From assembly GCF_003144095.1 (NCBI RefSeq), contig NZ_NSKH01000018.1, positions 689,965 through 753,964 of the forward strand: a DNA stretch of 64,000 nt. Direction: 5' to 3'. The notes beneath the pieces are model-generated. The model saw only the letters and a list, made by a program, of their open reading frames with translations. It had not been told where the DNA came from and ran no database searches. The position numbers and the translations under genes were made by a program. This document shows positions 24,783-33,359 of this stretch, piece by piece. This stretch comes from Streptomyces sp. ICBB 8177 (GTDB lineage: Bacteria; Actinomycetota; Actinomycetes; Streptomycetales; Streptomycetaceae). Position 1 is the first letter of the stretch, and each line of letters begins with the position of its first letter.

Positions 24783-25948
24783 GACAGTCCCTTCAGAAGT
24801 TCGGCGGCGGCCACCGCGCAACTGCGGTTCCGGCTCACCCCGGCCCGGCCGTGCACGGTGAACCAGTCGGTCTCCAGCGGACACGGGCACTCGGCGCCCG
24901 GGTGCAGCGAGGCCAGGTCGCCCATCACAACGCTGTGCGCCGGGACGGACGTGATGTACGGGCTGATCAGATGGAGGAAGCCGGGCTCCCCGTAGGGCAG
25001 CGGGCGCAGCGTCGCGGTGTCGCGGATCGCCGCCCGCGACCACACCGGCACGTGCAGCCGGTGGTGCGCGCACTCGACGTAGGGCACGCAGTGCTCGACC
25101 GAGCCGAAGGTGTCGCGGATCCGCTCGCCCGGGACGCCGAGGCGTTCGGTGACCTCGGCGTAGAACTCCTCCTTGCCGATGCGCCGGTCGGCGTGGCCCT
25201 TCCAGCCGCCGCCCAGCACCACCAGGGACCCTTCCGGCAGCCGCAGCGGCGGCAGGCCCACGGCCCGCATCCGCTCCAGGGTGAAGTGCAGGAACGCCGG
25301 GAAGCCCAGGATGCGCACCGGCACGTTCTGTTCGGCGTACCGCTGGAGCGCGGCGACGCAGCCGTGCACGTCGAACTCGTGGCCCGCCCCGGTGTGCCGC
25401 AGCGCGTGCGTGGTGTGCCGGGCGGGGGCGAAGTCGCACAGGTAGTTGTCGGTGAACGAGGTGCCCAGCCGCACCGACGGCGCCGGTTCGTAGCTGTAGA
25501 GCAGGTAGTTGACCGGCTGCCCGGGGGTGATCCAGCCGTAGTGGTCGAAGACGCGGGCGACCATGCGCTGCGCCGAGCGGATGGTCCACTCGTCGAAGAA
25601 CATCTGCGACTTCTGGCCGGTCGTCCCGGAGGAGGTCAGGTGCAGGAACACCTCCTCGCTCGGGATGGAGAGCACCTCGTGGCGCTTGAAGAAGTTGGCG
25701 TGCACCAGCGGCGCGCGCACGTGCGGGCCCGGACCCGGCACGGGTTCCTCCTCGGCCGGGTCCGCCAGCAGCGAGCGGAAGAACCGGGAGCGCTCGGCGT
25801 GCCAGGAGTTCGCCTCGGCCATCGCCGCGGCGAACAGCGTGTCCACCGCGGGACCGGTCGCGTACGGCGACGGAAGGTCGCACAGCCGCTGGACCTGGCC
25901 GAGCGCCGCCGGGTCGGGGACCGTGACGGGAGCGAGATGGGGGTTCAT
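24779..25948 (-). CDS. LuxE-like acyl-protein synthetase
   Basis: The 389-residue enzyme belongs to the LuxE family, which adenylates a fatty acid and moves the acyl group to its own cysteine before passing it to LuxC. The N-terminal half is helical; the ATP loop is FLHLTSSGTTGQKSQM, followed by GGGWKGHADRRIGKEEFY and DTFGSVEHCVPY. Cys377, twelve residues from the C-terminus in NRSCAVAA, is placed like the acyl-accepting cysteine of Vibrio LuxE (inference). ATG 25948 overlaps the stop of the acetyltransferase gene. With the LuxC fusion it forms a complete fatty-acid reductase; no luciferase genes are nearby. Confidence 0.88.
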   Translation of the reverse strand: MNPHLAPVTVPDPAALGQVQRLCDLPSPYATGPAVDTLFAAAMAEANSWHAERSRFFRSLLADPAEEEPVPGPGPHVRAPLVHANFFKRHEVLSIPSEEVFLHLTSSGTTGQKSQMFFDEWTIRSAQRMVARVFDHYGWITPGQPVNYLLYSYEPAPSVRLGTSFTDNYLCDFAPARHTTHALRHTGAGHEFDVHGCVAALQRYAEQNVPVRILGFPAFLHFTLERMRAVGLPPLRLPEGSLVVLGGGWKGHADRRIGKEEFYAEVTERLGVPGERIRDTFGSVEHCVPYVECAHHRLHVPVWSRAAIRDTATLRPLPYGEPGFLHLISPYITSVPAHSVVMGDLASLHPGAECPCPLETDWFTVHGRAGVSRNRSCAVAAAELLKGLS

Positions 25949-27084
25949 CGGGACACCTCGTGAAGGGGCAGGTAGGTGGCCGTCCACGCGGCCAGGTAGG
26001 CGCTCAGGTACGGCTGGAGCAAGGGGCTGACGGCCGCGGAGCGGAAGTCGATCTGACGGCTGGTCCTGGACAGCACGACGTAGTCGTGGAACCGGTCGCC
26101 GATCCGGCGCATGGCGGGGTAGAGCGCGCTGGGCACGAAGCCGGAGGCGAGGAAGACCTCCAGGGCCTCGGTGTCGGCCAGCGGCAGCAGCGTCTCGACG
26201 TAGTCCGCGCCGGCCCGGGTGACCGCGGACATCAGCGCCTCCAGCGCGCCGCTGACCGCCGCCGGGCGCGGGTGCACCGCGACCAGCGCGCAACTGGCCG
26301 CCACCGGGTCGAGGTCGGCGTACGCCTCGAAGCCGCCGTCGTGCGCGACCAGCACCGCGTTCGGCGCGTGCAGCGGGAAGAAGCGGTCGCCCGCGTCGGG
26401 GAAGCGCTCCAGGAAGCGGCGGCGCACGAACGCGGGGGCCGCGACCAGCTCGATCGGCTCGGCGCCCGGCACCGCGCGGGTCCGGCCGCGCGCCGCGACC
26501 CGTGCCACGTCCGCGTAGTCGATGCCGACGCCGAGGGCGGCCGCGTCCAGCAGCGCGGCGAGCCGTTCCGGCACGCGTTCCACCGCCGCCCGCCGCTCCA
26601 GCACGCCGTCGGCGTACCGGGCGAACAGCGCGAGGCTCTCGCAGCCCTCCACCTCGACGGCGTTGGGCATCAGGCCCAGCGGCCGGAATCCGTTGCGCAC
26701 GACGACGTGCTGCGGGCCCTCGGTGACGACGCGGACGGTGGCGTAGACCGAGTCCAGGCGGCCGGTGGCGAACGCGTCCGCGCAGACGGCCGCCGTCAGC
26801 CGGGAGGCCAGCCCGCCCTCGCGGTGACCGGGGTGCACGGCGAGTCCGACCAGCTTGCCGATGCGGCTGCCGGGCTCGGTCTGCACCACGGCCGAGGCGA
26901 TCAGTTCACCCGTCCCGGCGGTGCGGGCGGTCAGCCAGTGGGCGTGGCCGCCGGTCATCAGCCGGCGCATGACCGCGGGGTCGCTGCCGAGCGGCACCGG
27001 GTAGCCGTGGCCGTAGACGTCGAAGTACAACTGGCGCAGCGCGGCGACGTCCTGGACGCCCGCCGGGGACAGGACGGCGGTCAC
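25945..27084 (-). CDS. GNAT-type acyltransferase, two-domain
   Basis: The 379-residue protein begins with a GNAT domain (about 1-150); the acyl-CoA pyrophosphate loop is VGLAVHPGHREGGLASRL. The remaining 220 residues have no clear motif but show alternating alpha/beta pattern (LVAVHPRPAAVSGALEALM, YVETLLPLADTEALEVFLASGF) that may be a second, degenerate GNAT fold. It sits between MFS and LuxE-like genes with 4-nt overlaps on both sides, so it is an integral pathway member, perhaps acylating an amine or a carrier-linked intermediate. GTG 27084 is fixed by the overlap. Confidence 0.8.
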   Translation of the reverse strand: MTAVLSPAGVQDVAALRQLYFDVYGHGYPVPLGSDPAVMRRLMTGGHAHWLTARTAGTGELIASAVVQTEPGSRIGKLVGLAVHPGHREGGLASRLTAAVCADAFATGRLDSVYATVRVVTEGPQHVVVRNGFRPLGLMPNAVEVEGCESLALFARYADGVLERRAAVERVPERLAALLDAAALGVGIDYADVARVAARGRTRAVPGAEPIELVAAPAFVRRRFLERFPDAGDRFFPLHAPNAVLVAHDGGFEAYADLDPVAASCALVAVHPRPAAVSGALEALMSAVTRAGADYVETLLPLADTEALEVFLASGFVPSALYPAMRRIGDRFHDYVVLSRTSRQIDFRSAAVSPLLQPYLSAYLAAWTATYLPLHEVSR

Positions 27085-28394
27085 GACGCGTCACCCGCCG
27101 CCGCGAGGGACTCCGGGACGGGGCGCGCGGACGCGGCGGGCCCCCGGCCGTCGCGGGTGCGCAGCCCCCACAGCGCCAGCGCGACCGGCACCAGCCCGAT
27201 GCCCTGCGCCAGGCACAGCACCCGGGCCGACAGGTGGTCGCCGAGCGCGCCGAAGACCAGCGAGGACAGGGGGAAGGTCGCGCCCAGCAGCGCCTGCATG
27301 ACGGCGAAGAACCCGGGCTTGTCCGCGGCGGGTACCAGGCGCTGGAAGAGCGCCACGAACCGGACGCCGATCACGCCCACGCACCAGCCCACGACCACCA
27401 GCGAGCCGAGCGCGGTGGCGTGCCCGGCGGCCAGCCCCGGCAGCGCCAGGGCCGCCGCGGTCAGCGCGAGGCAGCCCGCGCCCACGTCGGTCGGACGGCC
27501 GGGCAGGCGCCCGCCGGTGAAGGACCCGACGAGCGTGCCGACGCCGAGCGCGGCTTCGAAGGACGCGACGGTCGACCCGCTGGAGTGCAGGACACTACGC
27601 GTGTAGAGCGGCATGACGACGTAGATGGCGGTGGTGAAGACGTTGGCCGCGGCGAAGCAGACCAGGACGTTGCGGATGAACGGGAGACCGGCGAGCACGG
27701 CGCGCAGACTCCGGCCCTGCGGGACGGCCTCCCGCGCCCGATCGCCCGGCTCGGCGGATCGCGCCACGGCCGTCGCGGTGCCGTAGGGGAAGCGGGCCGA
27801 GGCGACCAGGGCGCAGGCCAGCAGGTACGCGCCCGCGCAGCCGGCGACGACGCCCGGCAGGCCCCGGGCGTCCACGACCAGCGGGCCCAGCAGGCCGCCG
27901 GCGAGCCCGGCGAGGGACTGGGTGGACAGCTCGAAGCCGGTCGCCGCCTCGATGTCGGCGTCCTCGACCAGTTCGGGCACGGACGTCGTCAGACAAGGGT
28001 CGAAGACCGCCTGGCAACTGGCCAGCGCCAGCGCGGCGGCGTAGGCGGCCGCCATCGGCAGGGACGCGGCGCAGGCCCAGGCCGCGGTGGCCACGGCGAC
28101 GACCCCCGCGACACCGGCCGCTGTCGACAGCACCGTGCGGTGCGCGTGGCGCGCGACGATACGGGCCACGACCGGGGCGAGGGCGACGGCGGGCAGCGTG
28201 CTGACGGTCAGGAACAGGCCGGACTCCAGGCCGCGGTGGCCGCCGCCCGCGAAACCGACCAGCCACCAGACCGCGCCCACCTGGAACATCCGGTTGGCCG
28301 CCTGGGTGAGGACCTGGGCGGCCCACACCGCGCCGAAGGAACGGTTGCGCAGCACGACGGGCAGACGGCGCCCCCGGCTCACGGTGCCGGTCAC
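27081..28394 (-). CDS. MFS transporter of the lux-like operon
   Basis: The 437-residue protein has 12 membrane helices and resembles the MefA/EntS type of MFS exporters: VLRNRSFGAVWAAQVLTQAANRMFQVGAVWW at the start of helix 1 (paraphrased by position, residues about 14-44) and the loop ARIVARHAHRTVL. It is coupled to the adenylating-enzyme gene upstream and the GNAT gene downstream, so it most likely exports the aldehyde-derived product. GTG 28394 is set by the GTGA overlap; the longer frame to 29150 runs through the upstream gene. Confidence 0.86.
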   Translation of the reverse strand: MTGTVSRGRRLPVVLRNRSFGAVWAAQVLTQAANRMFQVGAVWWLVGFAGGGHRGLESGLFLTVSTLPAVALAPVVARIVARHAHRTVLSTAAGVAGVVAVATAAWACAASLPMAAAYAAALALASCQAVFDPCLTTSVPELVEDADIEAATGFELSTQSLAGLAGGLLGPLVVDARGLPGVVAGCAGAYLLACALVASARFPYGTATAVARSAEPGDRAREAVPQGRSLRAVLAGLPFIRNVLVCFAAANVFTTAIYVVMPLYTRSVLHSSGSTVASFEAALGVGTLVGSFTGGRLPGRPTDVGAGCLALTAAALALPGLAAGHATALGSLVVVGWCVGVIGVRFVALFQRLVPAADKPGFFAVMQALLGATFPLSSLVFGALGDHLSARVLCLAQGIGLVPVALALWGLRTRDGRGPAASARPVPESLAAAGDAS

Positions 28395-29653
28395 GCGTGC
28401 GGCCGTTCGTCGACCACGCGGATCAGCTTGCCCGAGCGCGCGTTGACCGCGAGGTCCTCGTGGCGCACCCACTCCACGGCGAGCGGGTTGACGTGGCCCG
28501 CGTCCACCGCAGCCTCGTACAGCGGGCGTTCGGCGAGCACCGCCTTGATCACGAGATCGGTCAGCTCGCCGCCCGCGCGCGCCGGTTCGTGGGACGCCAG
28601 ACGCAGCACGAGCCCGTCCCTGCCGTCTTCGCGGCGCACCACCAGCTGGAGCGCGGTCACCACGCCGGCCGCGTCCACCGCCGTCACGATGTCGTGCACG
28701 TCCTGGGTGTAGAGCGAGACCGGCCCGACCCGCACGCCCTCCTCGGCGCGGCCGAGGATGCGGAAGACGCCTGCGGCCCGGTCGACCCATTCGGCCCGGT
28801 CGCCCGCCGGATAGCGCAACACCGGCATCAGGCGCCTGCGCAGGTCGGTGACGACCAGCCGCCCGGCCACCCCCTCCCCCTCGACAGGCCGATCCGCCTC
28901 GTCGTGGAGGATCTCGACGACGGTGTGCGGGGTGAACGCGCGGTGCACCCGGGGATCGTCCCCCGGCACCGCCTCGCCGAGCAGACCCGCGTCGACGCTC
29001 GCGTACCCCAGGGAGCGGGCCACGGCGTTGGGGAACGCGGCCTGAAGCAGCGGGAGTTGGTCGCCGAAGAGGCACTCGCCGCCGAAGAACAGCAGCTCGA
29101 CGTGGGGCATGGAGCGGCCCGCCGCGGTCAGCCGCGCCGCCAGGGCGCACAGCGTGGTGGGCGTGCCCGCCACCACCTGGACCGCGAATTCCTCCAGTGT
29201 GGCGGCTGTCGACTCGAAAGGCGCGGCCCCGCCGATCGGCAGTCGCACATTCGCGACGGGGGAGCGGTGCAGGGAGTCCAGAATGAAGCTGAAACTGGCG
29301 TAGAGGTCACCCGCGTAGAACAGATCGGCGACCCGGTGACCCGGCCTGAGGCCGGCCGCGACGAGTCCGGAACCGAAAGCCGTGGTGAACTCACGCCATT
29401 CCGTTCGGGTGTAGTAGGAGAATTTCGGCGACCCGGTCGTACCGCCGCTCCTGAACACCACCGCCTCGTCGAGCGGCGCGGTCAGCAGCCTGTTGTGGCG
29501 GGGTGAGTTCGCCCGCCAGAAATCGGCTTGCGGGACCACCGGGAGTTCGGCGACGTGGGCCACCTCGTCCGGGAGATGCGCGTAAAGCTCCTGATAGAAG
29601 GGCGAGTTGCGGCGCGCGAAGCGTATCAGCTCCGCGAATGACTGAACGGGCAT
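28391..29653 (-). CDS. PaaK/LuxE-like adenylate-forming enzyme
   Basis: About 420 residues of the phenylacetate-CoA ligase-like fold: helix with RFARRNSPFYQELY, ATP loop FRSGGTTGSPKFSYY, substrate-region FFGGECLFGDQLPLL, SLGYASVDAGLLG and C-terminal NARSGKLIRVVDERPHA with the catalytic lysine. It is the first gene of the five-gene lux-like operon and is related to the C-terminal half of the LuxC fusion, so the operon has three acid-activating domains. ATG 29653 has AGGAA upstream; TTG 29698 would add 15 residues and cannot be excluded since the added residues look helical. Confidence 0.85.
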   Translation of the reverse strand: MPVQSFAELIRFARRNSPFYQELYAHLPDEVAHVAELPVVPQADFWRANSPRHNRLLTAPLDEAVVFRSGGTTGSPKFSYYTRTEWREFTTAFGSGLVAAGLRPGHRVADLFYAGDLYASFSFILDSLHRSPVANVRLPIGGAAPFESTAATLEEFAVQVVAGTPTTLCALAARLTAAGRSMPHVELLFFGGECLFGDQLPLLQAAFPNAVARSLGYASVDAGLLGEAVPGDDPRVHRAFTPHTVVEILHDEADRPVEGEGVAGRLVVTDLRRRLMPVLRYPAGDRAEWVDRAAGVFRILGRAEEGVRVGPVSLYTQDVHDIVTAVDAAGVVTALQLVVRREDGRDGLVLRLASHEPARAGGELTDLVIKAVLAERPLYEAAVDAGHVNPLAVEWVRHEDLAVNARSGKLIRVVDERPHA

Positions 29654-29698
29654 CAATTCCTGCTCGACTGCGTGCTCGGCGAACCGCTGGTAACCCAA

Positions 29699-30139
29699 AG
29701 GTGACTGCGGCGCGACGGAAGGTGTCGTTCACTCCGATACGGCGGAGGAAACCTGGCACTGGGTGCGATGACTCGCTGGGAGTGGCCCCGGGAAGCCGGG
29801 GCGTCCGAGCGGAAATGATATCTCATCATTCGGGACGCGCTTGCGCCAACTTGCCGACCGGGTAACGGGATTCGTTGAAGGATGGACGAAACGGCGGAGT
29901 TCGCGCTGGTGGCGGCCGGAAGGGGAGACGGGCGTCACATTTGACGGGCAATCGGTCGCATAAGGAATCGTTGAGCATCCTGCAACAAGCCTTTATGGGC
30001 CGCGTTTCCTTCGGATGGCCGGTCGGCTCCTCGGCTCCGTGCAGGGGGAGGCTTCGGGCCGCGCGCGGCCGGCGTCGCCCCGGGGCCCCGACGCGGACGC
30101 GATGGGCCGAAACCCGCCTGGCGCGGGCGTACGGGTGCG
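29699..30139. promoter_or_regulatory. gene-free upstream region of the lux-like operon with a 17-bp palindrome
   Basis: About 440 bases carry no convincing gene. AATGAT-ATCTC-ATCATT (29814-29830) is a perfect 6-bp inverted repeat in an AT-rich patch and is the best operator or promoter candidate, about 160 bases before ATG 29653. A second lower-GC stretch lies at about 29935-30005. Neither has clear -35/-10 boxes. The right part is GC-rich with short self-complementary runs. Confidence 0.5.
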
Positions 30140-30189
30140 GACATGGTGGTGGGGTCGGTGCTCGTCCGCACCGACCCCACCACCATGTC
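30140..30189. terminator. very long perfect hairpin terminator downstream of csbD
   Basis: A perfect 22-bp stem (30140-30161 with 30168-30189) and 6-base loop lies 31 bases after the CsbD stop. It would stop csbD transcription before the lux-like promoter region. The perfect pairing over 22 bp is unusual for an intrinsic terminator. Confidence 0.8.
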
Positions 30190-30219
30190 GATCGCCCTGG
30201 GGCGATCCTTTGCGTAGGA

Positions 30220-30393
30220 CTACCGCTGCACGGCGTCCTTGCCCTTCTCCTTCGCCTGACGCAGATCGCCCTTGGCGCGCTCCGCCTCGCCCTCTGCGGT
30301 CATCCTCTCGTTGCCGACCGTGCGGCCCGCCGCTTCCTTGGCGGCGCCCTTCATCTGCTCGGCCTTGGCCTTCGCCTTCTGCTCGGCACTCAT
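30220..30393 (-). CDS. CsbD-family stress protein
   Basis: The 57-residue, highly charged helical protein matches CsbD: MSAEQKAKAKAEQMKGAAKEA at the start (residues 1-21, written in part), then GRTVGNERMTAEGEAERAKGDLRQA. CsbD-like proteins are general-stress genes of unknown mechanism. GGAGG lies about ten bases before ATG 30393; GTG 30402 is too close to it. It is divergent from the APC permease. Confidence 0.88.
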   Translation of the reverse strand: MSAEQKAKAKAEQMKGAAKEAAGRTVGNERMTAEGEAERAKGDLRQAKEKGKDAVQR

Positions 30394-30537
30394 GTGCGTC
30401 ACGCCTCCTTCGAGCGGGCTGTGCGTTGACGTCGGATCGCCTCACCGCTTCCGGTCGGCGTAAACCACGTCGCCCATGGCGTGCATCAACGGGGACTTCC
30501 GGGTGCGTCCGGCGGCCGAGTGGGGTAGTGGGATGGG

Positions 30538-32148
30538 ATGACAATCGAAGCCGCGGACGAGCGGGAGGTGCCGGAGGACCGGCACCTTCGTCGTCATCTT
30601 GGGTTCTGGCACCTCACGGCTGTCGCGTTCGGCGGCGTGATCGGATCGGGCTGGCTCCTCAGCCCGATGCACGCCGCGGCCACCGCGGGGCCCGCCTCGA
30701 TGATCACCTGGGTGGTCGGCGGGCTGGCCCTGGTACTGATCGCCCTGGTCATGGTGGAGATGGGCGCCACCATGCCGGAGGCGGGCGGCCTGGTGCGGTG
30801 GCCGCTCTACACCTCCGGGCGGCTGGTCGCCAGCCTGGTGGGCTGGGGTATCTGGGTGGCCTACGCGACCAATCCGCCGAGCGAGTCGGCGGCCATGCTC
30901 CAGTACATGAGCAAATACGTCCCCGGGCTGTTCTCCGGGGGACGCCTCACCCCGCTCGGGGTGATCCTCGGACTCGCGTTCATGGCCGTCTTCGTGGCCA
31001 TCAACTGGTTCGGGGTGCGGTTGTTCGCCCACGTCAACCTGGCGGTGACGATCGCGAAGTTCGCCGTCCCGGCGATCACCGTGGTCGCCCTGCTCGCCTC
31101 CGGATTCCAGTCGCACAACCTCAGCTCCCACGGGGGCTTCGCCCCCTACGGCTACGCGGCGCCGCTCTCGGCCATCGCGACCGCGGGCATCATCTACGCC
31201 TACACCGGCTTCCAGGGCCCCATCGACCTGGCCGCCGAGGCCCGTGATCCGCGCCGGGACATCCCGCGGGCCGTCATCACCGCGCTGGTGCTGTCGATGC
31301 TGGTCTACCTCGGGCTGCAACTGGCGTTCATCGGCGCCGTGCCGGGGGCCGACCTGCTGCACGGCTGGCACGGCATCGACTTCGACTCGCCCTTCGCCCA
31401 GCTGGCCACCGCGCTCAACCTGACCTGGCTGTCCTGGGTGCTCTACGGCGACGCCATCGCCTCCCCGGGCGGCTCGGCGATGGTCTTCACCGCCGAGACC
31501 AGCCGCGAGGTGTACGCGCTCGGCAAGAACCGGCTGCTGCCGGAGTGGGTCGCCCACGTGCACCGCGGCTCCGGCGTGCCGCGCCGGGCCCTGGTGGTCA
31601 ACTACCTGGTCGGCGTCGCGTTCCTGCTGCCGTTCGGCAACTGGCAGTCCATCGTCGCCGCCACCAGCGTGCTGGGCCTGTTCGCCTACTCCCTGACCGT
31701 CGTCGCCGAGGCCTCGGTCCGGCACGCCGACCCCGAACGGATGGCCAACTGGGTACGCGGGACCCGGCTGATCGCCCCGGTCAGCTTCGCCATCGCCACG
31801 TTGATCTTCTACTGGGCGGGCTGGCACGAGCTGAGGATCGCACTGCCGGTGCTGCTGGTCTCCGTCGTGCTCTACGCGTACCAGCAGATCCGGCACGACC
31901 AGGATCCGGCCGACCTGGTCAACGGAGTGTGGCTGGTGGGCTACCTGCTGGCCCTCGGGGTCTTCTCCGCCGTCGGGACCTTCGACGGGCAGGGCTGGCT
32001 GCCCGCGCCCTGGGACTCGGTGGCGGTCGCCGCGATGAGCCTGGTGGCCTACGTGTCCGGCATCCGCTGTGCCGCACGCCACCTGGCCGCCCACCCGCTG
32101 CCCCGGCGATGGCGCCCGCTGGACGACGAGGAGCCCGCGCCCGCCTGA
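30538..32148 (+). CDS. APC-superfamily amino acid permease
   Basis: The 536-residue protein has 12-14 membrane helices. The N-terminal motif FGGVIGSGWLLSPMHAAATAGP is the APC substrate-binding helix 1 region (GxG), and YAYTGFQGPIDLAAEARDPRRDIPRAV is the helix 6 to loop region (cited in part). It should be a proton-coupled amino acid or amine importer. The N- and C-termini are charged and cytosolic. ATG 30538 has only a weak GGGATGGG upstream. A long terminator follows directly. Confidence 0.88.
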   Translation: MTIEAADEREVPEDRHLRRHLGFWHLTAVAFGGVIGSGWLLSPMHAAATAGPASMITWVVGGLALVLIALVMVEMGATMPEAGGLVRWPLYTSGRLVASLVGWGIWVAYATNPPSESAAMLQYMSKYVPGLFSGGRLTPLGVILGLAFMAVFVAINWFGVRLFAHVNLAVTIAKFAVPAITVVALLASGFQSHNLSSHGGFAPYGYAAPLSAIATAGIIYAYTGFQGPIDLAAEARDPRRDIPRAVITALVLSMLVYLGLQLAFIGAVPGADLLHGWHGIDFDSPFAQLATALNLTWLSWVLYGDAIASPGGSAMVFTAETSREVYALGKNRLLPEWVAHVHRGSGVPRRALVVNYLVGVAFLLPFGNWQSIVAATSVLGLFAYSLTVVAEASVRHADPERMANWVRGTRLIAPVSFAIATLIFYWAGWHELRIALPVLLVSVVLYAYQQIRHDQDPADLVNGVWLVGYLLALGVFSAVGTFDGQGWLPAPWDSVAVAAMSLVAYVSGIRCAARHLAAHPLPRRWRPLDDEEPAPA

Positions 32149-32175
32149 GACCCGCGAACGTCCACCCCCCGGGCC

Positions 32176-32223
32176 CCCGGGCCCCCGGCCGCCTGAAGCC
32201 CGTCAGGCGGCCGGGGGCCCGGG
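32176..32223. terminator. bidirectional terminator overlapping the 3' end of a coding region
   Basis: A perfect 21-bp stem (32176-32196 with 32203-32223) and 6-base loop separates the convergent permease and phosphatase genes. The right arm includes the stop codon and last codons (VPGPPAA) of the phosphatase, so coding and termination share DNA. Confidence 0.85.
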
Positions 32224-33300
32224 CACGCGGGTGACGGCGAGCAGCGCCATGTCGTCGTCGCGCGGCCCGCCGGTCCAGCGCCGCACCCCTGAGAGCACCG
32301 CGTCCAGCGCGTCGCCGGGGGAGCGGAACGGGCCGGCGCCGGCCAGCTCGGTCATCGGGTCGTAGAAGACGCCAGCCCCGTTCCTGGCCTCCGTGACCCC
32401 GTCGGTCACCAGCAGCAGCGTGTCGCCGACCGCCACCGGCCAGCAGTCCGGGGCGGGCCGCGCGACGCCCAGGACGCTCATCCCCAACGGCAGTCCCGGG
32501 TCCGCCGACTCCAGCGCCTTCAGGCCCCCGTCGCCGAACAGGTACGCCGCGGGGTGGCCGCAGTCCAGCAGGCGCAGGGTGTCGCCGCGTGGGCTGAACT
32601 CGCCGAGCAGCGCGGTGACGAACCCCTCGAGGCCCACCTCGTCCCGCTCCCGCCCGACCAGCTCACGCAGCAGCGACTGCTCCAGCCGGTCGGCCAGGGT
32701 GACCAGGTCGGGCGCGCGGTCGGCGTTCTCCCGGAACGCGCCCAGCAGCACCGAGACCGCCCGGACCGCCCCCAGCCCCTTGCCGCGTACGTCCGCGATC
32801 AGCAGCCGGGGCCCGTACCTGCTGGGCTGCACGGCATAGGCGTCGCCGCCGATCAGGGCCTCGGTCTGGGCCGCCTGGTAGCAGGCCGCCACCGCCAGCG
32901 GGCCGACCCGGGCCGGTGGTGCCGGCAGGACCGCGGCCTGCGCCGCCTCGGCGACGGACCGCACGACCGCGAGCCGGTGGCCGTGCCGGGCGATGATCAG
33001 GTTGACGGCGACCCCCACCAGGGCCGCGAAGACGGTGTTGGCCAGCTCCAGCGAGCCGGAGGTGTGGCCCACGTAGCCGTCCCTGGCGATCAGGGCGATG
33101 ATCCCCAGCGTGATCACGGTGCCGACCAGCACCGTGTACCGCAGCGAGGTCAGCGCCCCGGCCACCACGCACGCCGCCGCGACCATGCCGTCCCCCCAGT
33201 ACTCGCTCGGCGACAGGGCGTTCCACACCAGTCCGCCCGCGGCCAGCGCGGCCGGAACGAATCCCACGTACCGCGGCCATCGTCCGGGGAAGGTTGCCAT
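32203..33300 (-). CDS. membrane-bound PP2C-type (SpoIIE/RsbU) phosphatase
   Basis: The 365-residue protein has four N-terminal membrane helices (about residues 8-115) and a cytosolic SpoIIE-type phosphatase (about 140-365). Metal-site motifs: LIGGDAYAV, LIADVRGKGLGAVRA, LDCGHPAAYLF, LLVTDGVTEARNG and DDDMALLAV. One usual WYD is replaced by AYA after GGD, as in several actinomycete members. It probably signals through partner switching to a sigma factor. ATG 33300 lacks a strong ribosome site. The divergent neighbour is the small MT0933-like gene, with a 23-bp palindrome in the shared promoter. Confidence 0.88.
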   Translation of the reverse strand: MATFPGRWPRYVGFVPAALAAGGLVWNALSPSEYWGDGMVAAACVVAGALTSLRYTVLVGTVITLGIIALIARDGYVGHTSGSLELANTVFAALVGVAVNLIIARHGHRLAVVRSVAEAAQAAVLPAPPARVGPLAVAACYQAAQTEALIGGDAYAVQPSRYGPRLLIADVRGKGLGAVRAVSVLLGAFRENADRAPDLVTLADRLEQSLLRELVGRERDEVGLEGFVTALLGEFSPRGDTLRLLDCGHPAAYLFGDGGLKALESADPGLPLGMSVLGVARPAPDCWPVAVGDTLLLVTDGVTEARNGAGVFYDPMTELAGAGPFRSPGDALDAVLSGVRRWTGGPRDDDMALLAVTRVPGPPAA

Positions 33301-33359
33301 AGGCGCGGGTCCCGTTCGCGGCGTCGAGGACTGGTCGGCGGGAGGACTTGTGGATGATT

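Noticed and set aside
22770-24995. 741-residue plus-strand open frame
   Set aside because: Complement shadow of the LuxC fusion; no motif, biased composition.
24783-25883. Upstream extension of the LuxC fusion frame to a 1200-residue protein
   Set aside because: The extension reads antisense-like Arg/Ala/Gly-rich sequence over the well-supported LuxE-like gene on the same strand in another frame; GTG 24782 with a 4-nt overlap is the real start.
22281-29653. A bioluminescence (lux) operon
   Set aside because: LuxC- and LuxE-like enzymes are present but there is no luciferase (luxA/B-like) gene, and the GNAT and MFS genes point to another product.
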